64,000 bases of DNA from positions 58,170 to 122,169 of the forward strand of contig NZ_JBHZOL010000065.1 in NCBI RefSeq assembly GCF_042788235.1, read 5' to 3'. A program made the translations under genes and the position numbers. Below are positions 16,247 to 25,155 of the stretch, one piece after another. The notes beneath the pieces were generated by a model. That model ran no database searches, was not told the DNA's origin, and saw nothing but the letters and a program-made list of their open reading frames with translations. Source of the DNA: Sphaerothrix epifaneia. GTDB taxonomy: Bacteria; Cyanobacteriota; Cyanobacteriia; Phormidesmidales; Phormidesmidaceae. Within the stretch, counting starts at the first letter, position 1. Each line of letters starts with the position of its first letter.

Positions 16247-16969
16247 TTAGAGCTTTCCGCCAATCACTTGTTTCATTTCTCTAACCGCTCGCTCTAAGCC
16301 AACCAAGACAGCCCGACTGATAATGGTATGACCAATGTTGAGTTCTTCCATGCCCTCTAAACAAGCGATCGGGTACGTATTCCAATAGGTTAAGCCATGA
16401 CCCGCATTGACTCTTAATCCGGCAGCGATCGCCTGCTGACAGCCTTGTTTCAACATCTGCAATTCTGCCGTACGAGCCGTTTCTGACTCAGCCTCAGCGT
16501 AGCGTCCTGTATGCAACTCAATAAACTGGGCCGAGGTGGCTGCCGCCGCCTGAATCTGCTGCGGTTCAGCATCAATAAACAAACTCACTGGAATACCCGC
16601 CGCTTGCAGCGTTTTGACGACCTGACGCATCCGGTCAGTTTGCCCAACCACATCTAGCCCTCCTTCCGTCGTCACTTCTTCACGCCGCTCAGGTACAAGG
16701 GTGACGTAATCGGGCTGAATCTCTAGCGCAATTTTCACCATCTCGTCCGTAGCCGCCATTTCTAAATTGAGGTGGGTGCGCACTGTTTGGCGCAGCAATC
16801 TGACATCGCGGTCTTGAATATGCCGCCGATCTTCTCGCAAATGTACGGTAATGCCGTCTGCCCCTGCCAGTTCTGCTAAAACTGCTGCCGCTACCGGATC
16901 GGGTTCTACAGTGCGACGGGCTTGACGAATCGTGGCGATGTGATCAATATTGACCCCTAACGTTGGCAA
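16247..16969 (-). CDS. pdxJ: pyridoxine 5'-phosphate synthase
   Basis: Condenses 1-deoxyxylulose 5-phosphate with 3-amino-2-oxopropyl phosphate to make pyridoxine phosphate (vitamin B6, DXP-dependent route). It is a TIM barrel of 240 residues, the family length. Visible motifs are LGVNIDHIATIRQARR (3-18), GADGITVHLREDRRHI, NLEMAAT, VTLVPERREEVTTEGGLD, RVNAGHGLTYWN and ELNIGHTIISRAV with its catalytic histidines and glutamate. It is the last gene of the minus-strand run that begins with the DegT aminotransferase, 90 bases after the Wzc-like gene; it may be cotranscribed or independent. Confidence 0.96.
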   Translation of the reverse strand: MPTLGVNIDHIATIRQARRTVEPDPVAAAVLAELAGADGITVHLREDRRHIQDRDVRLLRQTVRTHLNLEMAATDEMVKIALEIQPDYVTLVPERREEVTTEGGLDVVGQTDRMRQVVKTLQAAGIPVSLFIDAEPQQIQAAAATSAQFIELHTGRYAEAESETARTAELQMLKQGCQQAIAAGLRVNAGHGLTYWNTYPIACLEGMEELNIGHTIISRAVLVGLERAVREMKQVIGGKL

Positions 16970-17058
16970 GCTTAGCTCTCCCCTTTAACCACGCCGTTTA
17001 TCATTTTACCCGATGCGATCGGCGCTATTGGGACAACCCTCAACGCCTCTAAAACTTG

Positions 17059-19257
17059 CTAAAACTCTATTGGCCGTATGGGGACAGCATATTCAGGCTC
17101 AGCTTCTAGCTCATCGTCTAAAAGCGGTTCAATGTCGTCCCATTCGGCGGCGGTCGCAATGGGAATTTCTGCGCTGTTGACAATAGCCCCCAAAAGCCGT
17201 ACGTTGTCTGCCTCTTCGAGTTGCTCTAGAGCCGCCAGCAGCACTGTTTTTTCCGTGTGATTAGGACGCGTCACCAAAATAATTCCGTCTGTTTGCGTCT
17301 CTAATAGCATGGCGTCGTTATTATGACTCAGCGCTGGCGCATCCAAAATCACCATGTCGAAACGAATGCGGGCATCTTCAAAAAATCGCCGCATTTCACT
17401 AGACTCTAAAATGGCGGCTGCCTGTCGCTGAGGCCCAGGACTGGGAGAAATGTAAAGATTTTCGACGCTGGGAACTAAGCGAATGTTGTCGCCCAGCTTG
17501 CCGCCATAGTAGCGCAAGGGTTCAATTGTCGCCTGTCGCTCTGGCGTGATACCTAGCTGCGCTGATTGCGAAGCGGCGCGTAAATCGGCTTCAACCAAGA
17601 GGGTTCGTTTGCCCGCCCGTGCTGAAGCGATCGCCAGATTGTAAGCACTAAGGGTCTTGCCTTCGCTATTTTTGGTGCTGGTTATTAAAATAACTTTCGG
17701 TTGCTTATTATCGGCTGACTGATTAGCCACCAGCTGAATATTGCTGCGGAAGCGCTCATAAATCTCTTCGTAGGGAGAATCAGGCTGTAGCATCAGCGGT
17801 AAGGCTTTGGTCGAGCGTACTGGCAGCGTTGGAATAACGCTTAGGATAGGAACCTCTTGGTCGCGCAGGATATTTTCTAGCTCTTCATGGGTACGAACTG
17901 TGCTATCCAGCATATCGAGCAGATAGACAATGGCACCCCCTGCTACCAGCCCAATTAAGCCACCTACCGCTAAAATAACCAGAGCATTGGTAGCTTCTAC
18001 CTCAACGGGTCTGACTAGCGGTGGTTTAGAAACCGTCAGACTGCTAACGGTTTCAGCCTCAGCCGCTTCAGCGTCAATGCGCTTGGCTTGAATTTGATCA
18101 TAAAGGGCTTGTTTAAGCGCCACCTGTTGGGCTAGGCGACCCCGTTCTAGCTGCTTATTGGGAATACTGGCGTATTGCTGCCGCAGTTCTTGTTCTGACT
18201 GAGCCAGGGTTTGCTGTTGCTGGAGAACAGTTTCTCTGAGCGTTTGCAAAGCTACTAGCTGATTGGCTAAAGCGGCTCGTGCTGGATCTAAGCTGCTATC
18301 TTGACGCACTTCCGTTCCACTTGGCAGAGGCAATAAAGAGCCACCTCCAATCACTTCGCCTGCTCGCTCTCGCAGTAGCTGTGTATAGGCGTCTCGCTGC
18401 TGCCGCAGTTCAACCATGGTTGGGTGAGCCGGACGCAATTGAGCAGATAGCAACTGCATTTGAGATTCTGTGCTGTAAATTTTGGCTCTCAAGTCAGCAA
18501 TGATTGGATCAGCACTCAACGCCGAAGATGCATAAGCTTGCTCTGGGGTCATTCCTAAGCGAGCCTGGAGGCTGCGCATCTGGGCGTCGATACTGGCTAG
18601 CTCTACTTGATTTTGCCGTCTCTGGCCCTGGCTAGCCGAAATTGCCCCCAATAGAGAACCATCTAAAGAAGCCTGAATAGCAGGGCCTTCAATCCGGTCG
18701 TAGCGCTCAAGTGCCTGTTCTGCATTGCGTAGTTCTGTTTCAACTCCGGGCAACCGTTCGTTTAAGGCATCGATAATGCTACGCAAACGGGCCTTGTTGT
18801 TGAAGCGGCTAAATTCGACCATGCCTTCAAACAACAAGCTGAGAGCAGCTTCAGCTTCTTCTGCCTGTTCTGATGTATAGCGAACCGTTACGCTGCGCCG
18901 ACTACCTTCGCCCTCATCCGTGACATTAATCGCAGTTTGACGACGCAGATTTTCAGGAGAAATTTCTGTTCCTTGTGATTCAAGTCGGTCGGAGACCTGC
19001 TGCAGCAAGATATCGGCTAATAAAACTTCTTTGTTGAAAATGCCTTGACCACTGGCTTGAATTTCGCTACCCGTGGCGGTGAAGGTCAAAATAGGCGCGT
19101 TTTCAATTAATGCACCTTCGGCCACATATTCTTGGGGCGGCGGTGGCTGCAAAGCAACAACGCCTGAAGCACCGAAAACCGCTAAAAATCCAGCTAAACC
19201 TGCCCACTTGTAGCGGTTTAGAGCAATAAGATAGCGTTTAACAAAGGTCGGCATCAT
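17059..19257 (-). CDS. Wzc-like polysaccharide copolymerase with tyrosine-kinase domain
   Basis: Inner-membrane protein that sets chain length and drives export of extracellular polysaccharide. Of 732 residues, the first 30 include a membrane helix, then comes the periplasmic Wzz-like part with long coiled coils (about 150-400), and a second helix (about 425-450). The cytoplasmic BY-kinase domain carries Walker A (SEGKT, around 531-535), the Walker A' segment LLVEADLRAAS, and Walker B (MVILDAPA). Enterobacterial Wzc ends in a tyrosine cluster; here the acidic tail has only one tyrosine close to the end, so autophosphorylation may be reduced or different. It lies 63 bases downstream of the Wza-like gene. 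Confidence 0.9.
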   Translation of the reverse strand: MMPTFVKRYLIALNRYKWAGLAGFLAVFGASGVVALQPPPPQEYVAEGALIENAPILTFTATGSEIQASGQGIFNKEVLLADILLQQVSDRLESQGTEISPENLRRQTAINVTDEGEGSRRSVTVRYTSEQAEEAEAALSLLFEGMVEFSRFNNKARLRSIIDALNERLPGVETELRNAEQALERYDRIEGPAIQASLDGSLLGAISASQGQRRQNQVELASIDAQMRSLQARLGMTPEQAYASSALSADPIIADLRAKIYSTESQMQLLSAQLRPAHPTMVELRQQRDAYTQLLRERAGEVIGGGSLLPLPSGTEVRQDSSLDPARAALANQLVALQTLRETVLQQQQTLAQSEQELRQQYASIPNKQLERGRLAQQVALKQALYDQIQAKRIDAEAAEAETVSSLTVSKPPLVRPVEVEATNALVILAVGGLIGLVAGGAIVYLLDMLDSTVRTHEELENILRDQEVPILSVIPTLPVRSTKALPLMLQPDSPYEEIYERFRSNIQLVANQSADNKQPKVILITSTKNSEGKTLSAYNLAIASARAGKRTLLVEADLRAASQSAQLGITPERQATIEPLRYYGGKLGDNIRLVPSVENLYISPSPGPQRQAAAILESSEMRRFFEDARIRFDMVILDAPALSHNNDAMLLETQTDGIILVTRPNHTEKTVLLAALEQLEEADNVRLLGAIVNSAEIPIATAAEWDDIEPLLDDELEAEPEYAVPIRPIEF

Positions 19258-19320
19258 AGCTTGTTTAGGGGCGATCGCTCAGCCGAGTATTCCCGAAACG
19301 GTTCTATTATGACAAACATT

Positions 19321-20592
19321 TTAGTCGGCATTCCCTGGGCCAAACAGGTTAGTAGCGGCATCAGAGAGAGAATCAAAGAAGAGTAAAAAGCCTAACACAT
19401 CTCTAAAGGGCTGGGTAAAGGTGTTTAAAGCGTAAGTAATCCGTGCCACTAAATTTCTGTTAACGATGATGACGTCATTGTTTTCGAGGGGGGGGTTTTG
19501 AGATAGATCGCCATCTAAAGCCTCATAGGTATTGATCCGTAGCGCCACTGCTTTGCCCTGTTCTGGGTCAAAGCGAATTAAAGCTACGTCTCGTAGCGCA
19601 TTTCTATCAGCGTTAACCCCAATTTCAGTGATGGCATCTAAAAAGCGGCTACCGTTGGGTAACTGCACAGCTCTAAGAGCGCCTCCATTAGGAGAGTAGG
19701 TAAGGGTGCGAATGGTTACCCGAGGTTGTGCCAAGGTAGAGCGTGACACTAAATAGCGATCGTATTCGTCCAGTTCGCTTAGATCCAATCGAGGGACAAA
19801 AACCACATCCCCGTCGTCTAGTCGCAAATCGGGTAGGGCTTTGCCTTCTGCTAGGGGCGTAAACAAATCTACCGTTTCTTCAATGGTTTGGCCTTGCGGT
19901 AACTGCCGCTGAATTTGCACGGCTCGTAAGTCTGCGGTGGTGGTTGCGCCGCCGGAGGCTAGCAATGCAGTGGAAACGGTGGGAGCCGGGAGGGGATAGA
20001 AGCCGGGGCGAACCACTTCACCCAAGACGGTCACTTCAACCGACCGCTGAGCCAGTAGCGTTAGAGAAACATCTGGGTTGACGACATACTGGTCGTAAAG
20101 ACTGCGAATCTTTTCTTCAGCTTGCTCTAGGGTCAAACCTTCTAGCGAAACAGCGCCCACGATCGGTACGATGACGTTGCCTTGCAGGTCTAAGGTTGCC
20201 TGAAAGCTAAGGTCGCCAAAACGCTGAACGCTGACAAAGATGGCGTCTCCAGGCCCCAAACGATAAACATCAAAATCAGGTTGGACAGGAATACCCAGCA
20301 GGCGATCGCGCAGATCAGGTGTCAATAGCGGTTGCTCAACTTCTGTTGGCACCTCTGGGAAAGCTGGCGGTAGCCCACTAGGAGGGACTTGATTCGTTTC
20401 CCAGTCAAATTCAGGCAAGGGATCTGTTTCCGCCTGCGAGGTTTGGCCCCATCCGGGGGAACTGTTGAACGCCGCCACACCCAAAAGTAAGCCACTGAAG
20501 ACGACTGAGCGAGTAACCGGTAAAGACAGTCTTGGCAGAAGGTGCCAGCAGGTGAGCTGACAAAAACAAGATCGGTAGCAGAAGGAGTTCAC
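19321..20592 (-). CDS. Wza-like outer-membrane polysaccharide exporter
   Basis: Polysaccharide export protein with a poly-export domain followed by SLBB domains. Residues 1-50 hold a hydrophobic export signal ending before QTSQAETD. The poly-export domain has YRLGPGDAIFVSV (about 110-122) and VPIVGAVSLEGLTL (about 142-155); the SLBB-type segment has VTVLGEVVRPGFYPLP (about 189-204). The length of 423 residues is typical. Upstream of the ATG the extension MNSFCYRS... is not conserved, so the true start may be nearer LPVTRSVVF. It pairs with the Wzc-like copolymerase to form the export channel. Confidence 0.88.
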   Translation of the reverse strand: MNSFCYRSCFCQLTCWHLLPRLSLPVTRSVVFSGLLLGVAAFNSSPGWGQTSQAETDPLPEFDWETNQVPPSGLPPAFPEVPTEVEQPLLTPDLRDRLLGIPVQPDFDVYRLGPGDAIFVSVQRFGDLSFQATLDLQGNVIVPIVGAVSLEGLTLEQAEEKIRSLYDQYVVNPDVSLTLLAQRSVEVTVLGEVVRPGFYPLPAPTVSTALLASGGATTTADLRAVQIQRQLPQGQTIEETVDLFTPLAEGKALPDLRLDDGDVVFVPRLDLSELDEYDRYLVSRSTLAQPRVTIRTLTYSPNGGALRAVQLPNGSRFLDAITEIGVNADRNALRDVALIRFDPEQGKAVALRINTYEALDGDLSQNPPLENNDVIIVNRNLVARITYALNTFTQPFRDVLGFLLFFDSLSDAATNLFGPGNAD

Positions 20593-20630
20593 AGCGGCTA
20601 AACGGTAGCGATGATGAAGTTATGGCTAGG

Positions 20631-20690
20631 GGCAGAATGCAAAAGCAGAATCAAGAAAGTCAGGTTTTCTGTAAAAGACTTTCAGTAATT
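20631..20690 (+). repeat. dispersed intergenic repeat, copy D
   Basis: Plus-orientation copy with the core AAAGTCAGGTTTTCTGTAAAA flanked by GGCAGAATGC and GACTTTCAG. It lies in the 178-base space between the exosortase-associated gene and the exporter gene. Confidence 0.55.
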
Positions 20691-20770
20691 GAGGTGTCTC
20701 AACCTGGGTGGCTATAGCTATCAATAGCTTTCAGCAAAATTGATCAGCCCTTTCGCCAGAGACGCGCTAG

Positions 20771-21496
20771 CTAAGCAGGGGTTCCAAACAAAGAAAGTAA
20801 GTTGGATGCAAGGGGCCCTGATTGCAAACTAGCCTGGACTTGACTGGCCAAATCACTCATTGAGGCTTCATAGGGTTCTAAGGAACTCAGAGGTTCCATG
20901 GCTGTAATCAGACACACCGCTACCCAAGGCAAACGCTGGCGATCGCGCCATTGCTTAATTTGGTCGGCAACAAACCAATGACTGGGTGAATAATGACCGC
21001 CATCGCTCCAAGCGTACCACTGCAGCACGGCAAATGTACCGCGCTCATTCCGTCCTCGAAAGAAGCGGGCTTGAACCGCTAAATCATCTGTAGTTGGCGA
21101 TGATAGCCTGAGCGACTGCGGAGACTCAATTTGCCAGCCTTGAGATCCCATCAAATCGATCCACTCTACTTCAGGTTGCTCTGTATGCCAGGGCTGAGGC
21201 CGCAGGAGCAGCGTTGCAGTGGCCAACAGTGGCGTAGGATTAGGCGACTGCAACTCCATCAAAAACCAGTCGTGACCGCTAATCTCAACCGTTTGAGACT
21301 GAACCGTTTGCCAGTTTGCAATAGAAACGCCAGCTTCTGACACAGCCTTTAGCTGCTCAATACGCTGCACCTCAGGCGGCTTTGTCCAAGGCCAGTTACC
21401 CCCAACATAGTTTGGCAAGGCCGCGATCGCCACTAAAACAGCCAAAACCGCTATTAGTAAGCCTTTGGTCAATTGAGGAGAAAGCTTCAAAGACAT
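20771..21496 (-). CDS. exosortase-associated protein (EpsI-like)
   Basis: A 241-residue protein with one N-terminal membrane helix (about 10-30) and an extracytoplasmic domain. The arrangement and features (NWPWTKPPEV after the helix, RFFRGRNERGTFAVLQWYAWSDG in the middle, WFVADQIKQWRDRQRLPW later) fit the protein that accompanies cyanobacterial exosortases. Its role is not established; it may assist sorting or have a relationship to EpsI/DUF3485. It is 26 bases downstream of the exosortase, so the two are one transcription unit. Family identity rests mainly on context and topology. Confidence 0.72.
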   Translation of the reverse strand: MSLKLSPQLTKGLLIAVLAVLVAIAALPNYVGGNWPWTKPPEVQRIEQLKAVSEAGVSIANWQTVQSQTVEISGHDWFLMELQSPNPTPLLATATLLLRPQPWHTEQPEVEWIDLMGSQGWQIESPQSLRLSSPTTDDLAVQARFFRGRNERGTFAVLQWYAWSDGGHYSPSHWFVADQIKQWRDRQRLPWVAVCLITAMEPLSSLEPYEASMSDLASQVQASLQSGPLASNLLSLFGTPA

Positions 21497-21522
21497 GATT
21501 GCCGCATCCTGCTACAGAGTTG

Positions 21523-22419
21523 CTAAACAGCAGAGTCATGATCGATTTGCAGCGCTAACGTAGAGGGGATATAGCGCTGCACACCCCGAATCAAGACAAT
21601 GAGCAAAAACAGCATAATGGCTGAATAAAGATCGCCCCCCCAGCTTTCGTGCAGCCAGTCAAAGGCTCCATTTTGTCCCGTACCGTGAAAAAAGCTCAGC
21701 AGCGTGTTGCGCACGATATTGCCAACGACGCTCAAAGCAATAGTTGCACTTAGAAATAAGCCTGTTTGTAGCCGCGATCGCCAAACGCCAGTCCAATAGA
21801 GCAGCATTAGCCCTACATACAAACTGGTGAAAAGCATCTTTAGCCCAGCGCAGTGGGGTGCCACTTCCACGGGTTGATTGTTGACCAACAGGTAGATTTG
21901 GTTGACATCCACATCAATGCCAAACTGAATGAGTAAAAAGCCAGCGGCTCCCGCAATAAAACGCTGCAAAGGCAAAATATAAGGCTCAATCAGATAAGGA
22001 GCTTGAGACGGCGTTGCTAAAGCCACCAGCAGCAGTGGAAAAGCTTCTAATCTCAGTCCTGCTGTTCCTTTCAGCACTAGACAAATACCCGTCAGCATCA
22101 GCGGCAAAGAAACGTTCATCCAGTCGCCTAGACCACTGAGGTAAAAGACTGTTGCAATTCCAATCAGCCCTAAGCCTACTGGATTTATTTGGGGCACGAG
22201 TTGTTGCCACTGCTGACGCTTTTCCCAGGCAATATAGGCGGCAAAGGGCAACCCGATCAAGCCATGACTAAAGTATTCGTGTTGAATACTGATGGATTTG
22301 TTAACCCAGCCATCGATCCAGTGCAACAGTAAAGGCCCATAAAGGGCTGCCAAAAGCAAGGCTAAGGCTATTTCTAACGGATGGCGTTCCAAATATCGCA
22401 AGTGACGGTTGGCTAACAT
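21523..22419 (-). CDS. cyanoexosortase (PEP-CTERM protein sorting transpeptidase)
   Basis: Polytopic membrane cysteine protease of the exosortase family, about eight helices and 298 residues. It is thought to cut PEP-CTERM tails from exported proteins. The presumed catalytic residues are C190 (VAPHCAGLK), R237 (NIVRNTLLSF) and H257 (WLHESWGG). The N-terminal signature HEYFSHGLIGLPFAAYI is typical of the family, and the subtype resembles cyanoexosortase B. Putative substrates with a C-terminal PEP motif were not found in the window. It sits 11 bases after the DegT aminotransferase and inside an exopolysaccharide cluster, as exosortases often do. Confidence 0.88.
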   Translation of the reverse strand: MLANRHLRYLERHPLEIALALLLAALYGPLLLHWIDGWVNKSISIQHEYFSHGLIGLPFAAYIAWEKRQQWQQLVPQINPVGLGLIGIATVFYLSGLGDWMNVSLPLMLTGICLVLKGTAGLRLEAFPLLLVALATPSQAPYLIEPYILPLQRFIAGAAGFLLIQFGIDVDVNQIYLLVNNQPVEVAPHCAGLKMLFTSLYVGLMLLYWTGVWRSRLQTGLFLSATIALSVVGNIVRNTLLSFFHGTGQNGAFDWLHESWGGDLYSAIMLFLLIVLIRGVQRYIPSTLALQIDHDSAV

Positions 22420-22430
22420 ATCGCTCTCCT

Positions 22431-23612
22431 TTAGGGGCTAGCTTTGAGAGGCTGACGCGAAGCTGGCTTAGCGGACTCTAGCTGAGCTTGCAAAGCATCA
22501 ACCACTCGATCAATCTGAGCAAAGGTAAGGCCAGGATACATCGGTAGCGACAAAATTTCTTCGCACAGCCGCTCGGCTTGGGGAAATTCGCCTGCTGAAT
22601 AGCCTAAATCGCGAAACGCTGGTTGCAGATGGCAGGGTAGAGGATAATGAATTCCCGTTTGAATGCCCTGTGCGGCTAGAGCCGACTGCAATGGCTGGCG
22701 ATCGCTGACTGCTGTGAGGCGAACGACAAAAAGATGATAGACGTGACCTGTGCCAGCCTGATTGACAATAGGAAAAACGCCGAAGTCTTCTAATTGCTGC
22801 AGCCGCTGATGGTAATACTGAGCCGCTTGATAGCGGGCTTGGTTCCACTGCTCTAGATAAGGCAGCTTGATTTGAAGGGCGGCAGCCTGTAGCGTATCTA
22901 AGCGGCTGTTGGTACCGCCAGCTTCGGTGTGAAAGTATTTGCGGGTGGCCCCATAGTTCCTTAAGGAGCGAGCTTTTTCGGCGACTGTGGCAGTTGAAGT
23001 GACCAAAATGCCGCCATCGCCCAAAGCACCTAGATTTTTACTGGGATAGAAGCTGAAGGCAGCCGCAGTGCCCACCGACCCGGCGCGATCGCCTTCTCGT
23101 TCAGCTAGATGAGCTTGAGCCGCATCTTCAAAAATAATCAGGCCATGACGTTGAGCCAGTTGTCGAAGGGCGCTAGGCGATACCATTTGCCCGTACAAAT
23201 GAACCGGAACAATCGCTTTGGTTTGAGGCGTAATGGCAGCTTCAGCCGCTGCTAAATCTATGAGTGCTGTGGTTGGGTCACAGTCTACCAAAATAGGTTT
23301 AGCGCCTGCCCGCAAAATACCAATTAACGTGGCGACAAAAGTGTTAGCGGGCAAAATTACCTCGTCACCCGCTTCAATTCCACAGGCTTGTAGCCCCAGC
23401 GCGATCGCATCTGTACCACAGGCAACGCCTATGCCATACTCAACCTGGCAAGCAGCCGCAAAGGCTGTTTCAAATTCACTCAGAGCCTTGCCTAAGATAA
23501 AGTCTCCCTGGTCTAATACAGCTTGCACAGTCGCCATTAGCTCAGCCTGAATGGGCTGATGTTGACTGGATAAATCTACAAAAGGAACCTGGGAAGCGTT
23601 TGTTAGGGTCAT
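22431..23612 (-). CDS. DegT/DnrJ/EryC1/StrS-family sugar aminotransferase
   Basis: PLP-dependent enzyme that transaminates nucleotide-linked keto sugars to make amino sugars for polysaccharide. Of 393 residues, the N-terminus PFVDLSSQHQPI, the cofactor region GTDAIALGLQACGI, IVPVHLYGQ, FEDAAQAHLA and the lysine that binds PLP (FYPSKNLGALGDGG) are all visible, as is the C-terminal signature FPQAERLCEEILSLPMYPGL. It is the first gene of the minus-strand run and lies 11 bases before the exosortase. The amino sugar product is unknown. Confidence 0.93.
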   Translation of the reverse strand: MTLTNASQVPFVDLSSQHQPIQAELMATVQAVLDQGDFILGKALSEFETAFAAACQVEYGIGVACGTDAIALGLQACGIEAGDEVILPANTFVATLIGILRAGAKPILVDCDPTTALIDLAAAEAAITPQTKAIVPVHLYGQMVSPSALRQLAQRHGLIIFEDAAQAHLAEREGDRAGSVGTAAAFSFYPSKNLGALGDGGILVTSTATVAEKARSLRNYGATRKYFHTEAGGTNSRLDTLQAAALQIKLPYLEQWNQARYQAAQYYHQRLQQLEDFGVFPIVNQAGTGHVYHLFVVRLTAVSDRQPLQSALAAQGIQTGIHYPLPCHLQPAFRDLGYSAGEFPQAERLCEEILSLPMYPGLTFAQIDRVVDALQAQLESAKPASRQPLKASP

Positions 23613-23846
23613 ACAGCTAATGACGACAAGTTAACCAGCAACTAACCCTTACAACCACAGCATGATAACTGTGTTGTTTAGCTTAGTGTGGCTAGATTCG
23701 CAGGTCTTTGAACACCGTAAGATAATGAAGTGTTAATAAACCTTGCAACCATAGTTTCACTGAGCCGGGTGCAGTTACAGGGTTCCCATAAAGGTCTTCG
23801 GGAATGACAACTCCGTTTTTTTTGGGCACAAGAAGCCTTTAGCAAT

Positions 23847-24188
23847 ATGGACTTTACAACCGCACGTCAGTTTGTTGTCAATCAGATGCTGCCAACAGCA
23901 GAAAAATCTGATACTTTCTTGCAGCAGCTTCAACAACGAGAAGCGCCGATTCCAGGTCAGGTCACGTCTCTGCTGCTGGCGCTGAAAGCCCTATTTGAAG
24001 GGCTGCGCTCGGCTCAGCAACTAGATCGCGAATTGGCTTATGCTCTCTTTCGCTTGGCCCACGAAAGCCGTCGGGCGTTTGAAGCGGGCAAACGCGCCGG
24101 GGTGGAGTGGCCTCCTTTGTTAGACGAAGATCTCAGCCGTATCGCGATCGCCGTTACGAGTATTTTTGCGGATGAGTGGCAAGGCTAG
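23847..24188 (+). CDS. small helical cyanobacterial protein of unknown function
   Basis: A 113-residue, mainly helical soluble protein, with a length and tone typical of genes conserved only in cyanobacteria. Recognisable stretches are PGQVTSLLLALKALFEGLR, LDRELAYALFRLAHESRR and EWPPLLDEDLSRIAIAV. No motif points to an enzyme. Upstream, a weak hairpin (TTCCC/GGGAA, 23783-23804) and a T-run (23816-23823) lie in the leader. It converges with the COP23-domain gene, with only two bases between stops. Confidence 0.75.
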   Translation: MDFTTARQFVVNQMLPTAEKSDTFLQQLQQREAPIPGQVTSLLLALKALFEGLRSAQQLDRELAYALFRLAHESRRAFEAGKRAGVEWPPLLDEDLSRIAIAVTSIFADEWQG

Positions 24189-24190
24189 CG

Positions 24191-24886
24191 CTAAAAGTTG
24201 CCTGGATTTAACCGCCGACCTGGGGTAAGGGTAGAAGGTCTAAGCTGAGTGCCTGTACCCCCATCCACCTCGTCTAAGAACGGTTGTAGATTGATACCGC
24301 TACTGCGGCGGCGGTTCAAGCCACTGCCGCCAAGTACCGCTTCAATCTGACCGAGGATATCGCTATTGTTGCCAGCAAAAGTGTTAATGCCTTCAGTTGC
24401 TTGTCCTTGGTCGGCAGCTACCAGGTTCTCAAAAACGCGATCGCGGGTGAGAACAGCATTTTGACCAGGAGGCACCGTAAACACAATACGGCAGCTATTG
24501 TCTTGTTCGGTGGTGACGCAAACAATGTCATAGCCATTGAGGCGATCGGTGCGCAGTTCTAGCAATCCATCGGGGCGATAAAACTCCAGACGCTCACTAA
24601 TGACATCACAACGACGCTCAGCAGGCCAGTTGTCGCCCATAGCTTCGGGGACAGCCCAAGGATAGGTCTGCTCAGGCTGAGTAGAGGGGCGATACATGAC
24701 GGTGTATTGGCCGTTGTTAAGCTGGCATTGAAATCGAGGCGATGAATCAGCAGCAGGCTCATTTTGGGGTTCAGTTGTCTGAGCTTGGGCTGGAAGAAGC
24801 ATGCCTACGGTAGCCAATAGGGCGAACAAGCCACTCCTGAGTATGCGGTGAGGCGATTGAGCAAAGCGTAGTGTTTGTGGGGTCAT
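24191..24886 (-). CDS. secreted COP23-domain protein
   Basis: A secreted protein with the COP23 domain, named after a circadian-oscillating protein of a unicellular cyanobacterium. From the ATG at 24886 (site AAAGGA 8 bases before), a signal peptide of about 35 residues ends ...LLPAQAQ. The mature domain has paired cysteines (FQCQLNNGQYTVMYRPS, ERRCDVISERLEFY, DIVCVTT, NSCRIVFTVPPG) as in the family. The tail of about 70 residues is low-complexity. The frame extends to a TTG at 24928, which is less likely. Function unknown. Confidence 0.82.
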   Translation of the reverse strand: MTPQTLRFAQSPHRILRSGLFALLATVGMLLPAQAQTTEPQNEPAADSSPRFQCQLNNGQYTVMYRPSTQPEQTYPWAVPEAMGDNWPAERRCDVISERLEFYRPDGLLELRTDRLNGYDIVCVTTEQDNSCRIVFTVPPGQNAVLTRDRVFENLVAADQGQATEGINTFAGNNSDILGQIEAVLGGSGLNRRRSSGINLQPFLDEVDGGTGTQLRPSTLTPGRRLNPGNF

Positions 24887-25155
24887 CGGAGTTTCCTTTG
24901 AAGCTAATGCGTTGGGTAGACTTTTCAAGTTTGAGGGTGACAGTTCACTGCATAAAGGCAGTTTGCCCTACAACGTCGGCAGGTGTCGGTTTGCGATCGC
25001 CTATCATCGTTACCCAAAATAGTAAGGCTGTGATTTACCAGATGTCTCTACTAATGAGTCTATAAAATTGGGCCAGAATGTTCCCCGATACGCTGAGATT
25101 GCAGCAAACTTTGGCTTAAGCTTTAAGAGCAAAACCAGTCAAACTCAAGCTCTCT

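Noticed and set aside
23783..23823. Hairpin and T-run before the 113-residue gene, looking like an intrinsic terminator or attenuator
   Set aside because: The stem (5 bp) is weak and 11 bases separate it from the T-run, so a terminator call is not supported.
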